NCBI GenBank assembly: GCA_039566865.1 | Contig: CM076958.1 | Span: 558,001-622,000 of the forward strand | DNA from: Aurelia coerulea | Taxonomy: Eukaryota; Cnidaria; Scyphozoa; Semaeostomeae; Ulmaridae | Length of the DNA stretch: 64,000 nucleotides | Direction of reading: 5' to 3' | Part shown: positions 60,720 to 64,000 of the stretch, one piece after another | How positions within the stretch are numbered: position 1 is the first letter of the stretch | How the letters are laid out: each line of letters begins with the position of its first letter | Program-made: the position numbers and the translations under genes | Notes under the pieces: generated by a model | The model's input: only the letters and a program-made list of their open reading frames with translations | What the model was told of the DNA's origin: nothing | Databases searched by the model: none

Positions 60720-63700
60720 TTAGATGGGTTAGATAGCTCACAAAATGAAAATTGGTTCCATATTTTGGCCTAAAATACCCCCATATCTGCCCCCTTTTTA
60801 AGAAAGAACTGCATTTTGCCACGGAAAATTTTTTTCCCAACTAGAAACTACAAAGGTTGGAGAACATTTTAGCACTGTGCATATTTGGGAAAATATTCAT
60901 ATGCTGACTAAAAAATCATAGTAATCGGGGACTTTTTGCCATGGAATATTTTGGCCTAAAATACCCCACATTAGCCCCCTTTTTAAGAAAAACTGCACTT
61001 TGCCGCGGAAAATTTTTCTTCCAGCTAAAAACTACAAAGTTTGGAGAACATTTTAGCACTATGTGCATATTTGGGAAAATATTCATATGCTGACTAAAAA
61101 ATCATAGTGACCAGGGACTTTTTGCCATAAATTGGTTGCATATTTTGGCCTATAATACCCCACATAAACCGCATTTTTAAGAAGAAACTGCACTTTGCCG
61201 CGGAAAATTTTTCTTCCAACTAGACACTACAAAGTTTGGAGAACATTTTAGCACTATGTGCATATTTGGGAAAATATTCATATGCTGACTAAAAAATCAT
61301 AGTAACCAGGGACTTTTTGCCATAAATTGGTTGCATATTTTGGCCTAAAATACCCCACATAAACCCCATTTTTAAGAAAAAACTGCACTTTGCCGCGGAA
61401 AATTTTTCTTCCAGCTAAAAACTATAAAGTTTGGAGAACATTTTAGCACTATGTGCATATTTGGGAAAATATTCATATGCTGACTAAAAAGTCATAGTAA
61501 CCAGGGACTTTTTGCCATAAATTGGTTGCATATTTTGGCCTAAAATACCCCACATAAACCCCCTTTTTAAGAAAAAACTGCACTTTGCCGCGGAAAATTT
61601 TTCTTCCAGCTAAAAACTACAAAGTTTGGAGAACATTTTAGCACTATGTGCATATTTGGGAAAATATTCATATGCTGACTAAAAAGTCATAGTAACCAGG
61701 GACTTTTTGCCATAAATTGGTTGCATATTTTGGCCTAAAATACCCCACATTAGCCCCCTTTTTAAGAAAAAACTGCACTTTGCCGCGGAAAATTTTTCTT
61801 CCAGCTAAAAACTATAAAGTTTGGAGAACATTTTAGCACTATGTGCATATTTGGGAAAATATTCATATGCTGACTAAAAAGTCATAGTAACCAGGGACTT
61901 TTTGCCATAAATTGGTTGCATATTTTGGCCTAAAATACCCCACATTAGCCCCCTTTTTAAGAAAAAACTGCACTTTGCCGCGGAAAATTTTTCTTCCAGC
62001 TAAAAACTACAAAGTTTGGAGAACATTTTAGCACTATGTGCATATTTGGGAAAATATTCATATGCTGACTAAAAAATCATAGTAACCAGGGACTTTTTGC
62101 CATAAATTGGTTGCATATTTTGGCCTAAAATACCCCACATAAACCCCATTTTTAAGAAAAAACTGCACTTTGGCGCGGAAAATTTTTCTTCCAGCTAAAA
62201 ACTACAAAGTTTGGAGAACATTTTAGCACTATGTGCATATTTGGGAAAATATTCATATGCTGACTAAAAAGTCATAGTAACCAGGGACTTTTTGCCATAA
62301 ATTGGTTCCATATTTTGGCCTAAAATACCCCACATAAACCCCATTTTTAAGAAAAAACTGCACTTTGCCGCGGAAAATTTTTCTTCCAGCTAAAAACTAT
62401 AAACTTTGGAGAACATTTTAGCACTATGTGCATATTTGGGAAAATATTCATATGCTGACTAAAAAGTCATAGTAACCAGGGACTTTTTGCCATAAATTGG
62501 TTGCATATTTTGGCCTAAAATACCCCACATAAACCCCCTTTTTAAGAAAAAACTGCACTTTGCCGCGGAAAATTTTTCTTCCAGCTAAAAACTACAAAGT
62601 TTGGAGAACATTTTAGCACTATGTGCATATTTGGGAAAATATTCATATGCTGACTAAAAAATCATAGTAACCAGGGACTTTTTGCCATAAATTGGTTGCA
62701 TATTTTGGCCTAAAATACCCCACATTAGCCCCCTTTTTAAGAAAAAACTGCACTTTGCCGCGGAAAATTTTTCTTCCAGCTAAAAACTACAAAGTTTGGA
62801 GAACATTTTAGCACTATGTGCATATTTGGGAAAATATTCATATGCTGACTAAAAAATCATAGTAACCAGGGACTTTTTGCCATAAATTGGTTGCATATTT
62901 TGGCCTAAAATACCCCACATTAGCCCCCTTTTTAAGAAAAAACTGCACTTTGCCGCGGAAAATTTTTCTTCCAGCTAAAAACTATAAAGTTTGGAGAACA
63001 TTTTAGCACTATGTGCATATTTGGGAAAATATTCATATGCTGACTAAAAAGTCATAGTAACCAGGGACTTTTTGCCATAAATTGGTTGCATATTTTGGCC
63101 TAAAATACCCCACATTAGCCCCCTTTTTAAGAAAAAACTGCACTTTGCCGCGGAAAATTTTTCTTCCAGCTAAAAACTACAAAGTTTGGAGAACATTTTA
63201 GCACTATGTGCATATTTGGGAAAATATTCATATGCTGACTAAAAAATCATAGTAACCAGGGACTTTTTGCCATAAATTGGTTGCATATTTTGGCCTAAAA
63301 TACCCCACATAAACCCCATTTTTAAGAAAAAACTGCACTTTGGCGCGGAAAATTTTTCTTCCAGCTAAAAACTACAAAGTTTGGAGAACATTTTAGCACT
63401 ATGTGCATATTTGGGAAAATATTCATATGCTGACTAAAAAGTCATAGTAACCAGGGACTTTTTGCCATAAATTGGTTCCATATTTTGGCCTAAAATACCC
63501 CACATAAACCCCATTTTTAAGAAAAAACTGCACTTTGCCGCGGAAAATTTTTCTTCCAGCTAAAAACTATAAACTTTGGAGAACATTTTAGCACTATGTG
63601 CATATTTGGGAAAATATTCATATGCTGACTAAAAAGTCATAGTAACCAGGGACTTTTTGCCATAAATTGGTTGCATATTTTGGCCTAAAATACCCCACAT

Positions 63701-64000
63701 AAACCCCCTTTTTAAGAAAAAACTGCACTTTGCCGCGGAAAATTTTTCTTCCAGCTAAAAACTACAAAGTTTGGAGAACATTTTAGCACTATGTGCATAT
63801 TTGGGAAAATATTCATATGCTGACTAAAAAATCATAGTAACCAGGGACTTTTTGCCATAAATTGGTTGCATATTTTGGCCTAAAATACCCCACATTAGCC
63901 CCCTTTTTAAGAAAAAACTGCACTTTGCCGCGGAAAATTTTTCTTCCAGCTAAAAACTACAAAGTTTGGAGAACATTTTAGCACTATGTGCATATTTGGG
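60720..64000. repeat. 195-bp satellite with 6-monomer higher-order repeat
   Basis: From 61141 TATTTTGGCCTAAAATACCC recurs at exactly 195-base steps (61141, 61336, 61531 and so on to 63871). The first two units (about 60755 and 60945) are diverged. Diagnostic sites (ACATTAG/ACATAAA, GCCGCGG/GGCGCGG, CTACAAAG/CTATAAAC, ATCATAG/GTCATAG, GGTTGCA/GGTTCCA) show that monomers 61726-62895 and 62896 onward repeat in the same order of six, a 1170-bp higher-order unit. The array runs off the window. Confidence 0.97.

Overview
This is a window of an animal nuclear genome. The genes have GT-AG introns, long intergenic DNA and a dense load of retroelement remnants, fold-back elements and tandem satellites. 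There are no bacterial-style operons. The base composition is AT-rich by eye. LINE tails, Penelope-like (GIY-YIG) tails and tRNA/5S-like SINEs suggest an aquatic invertebrate; a cnidarian is plausible, but the sequence alone does not settle the phylum.

The backbone is one minus-strand gene, TAF5 (a WD40 subunit of general transcription factor TFIID). I could rebuild it completely as 22 coding exons from 58184 down to 12521. The exons sum to 1938 nt (645 codons plus stop) with every splice phase agreeing, and a probable non-coding first exon lies near 60158-60275. Its introns are very long and host two plus-strand genes. (1) 26340-38515 encodes a giant protein of about 3415 residues with an N-myristoylation start (MGSCFS), a basic N-terminus and four blocks of tandem repeats, mostly in a single 10-kb exon. 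(2) 44381-48303 encodes an unrecognised two-exon protein of about 244 residues.

Left of TAF5 are a small coiled-coil-like gene (383-664, +) and an intronless gene with a degenerate EF-hand-like loop (4727-5236, -). Next comes a roughly 33-copy satellite with a 146-147 bp unit (6831-11703), each unit carrying a CACGGGG/CCCCGTG hairpin. TAF5 then runs from 12.5 to 58.2 kb. Inside it are a 129-bp satellite (22690-24600), a 171-174 bp tandem array (46905-47665), a head-to-head pair of Penelope-like tails (39250-40073), LINE ends, SINEs and many palindromic MITE-like elements. Right of the TAF5 promoter, from about 60720 to the window edge, is a 195-bp satellite organised as a 6-monomer (1170-bp) higher-order repeat.

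No genes form a pathway together. The main biology is gene-in-gene architecture, a giant membrane-targeted repeat protein that appears undescribed, and satellites that seem to relate to dispersed single units. All gene models rest on reading splice sites and frames by eye; no database search was possible.
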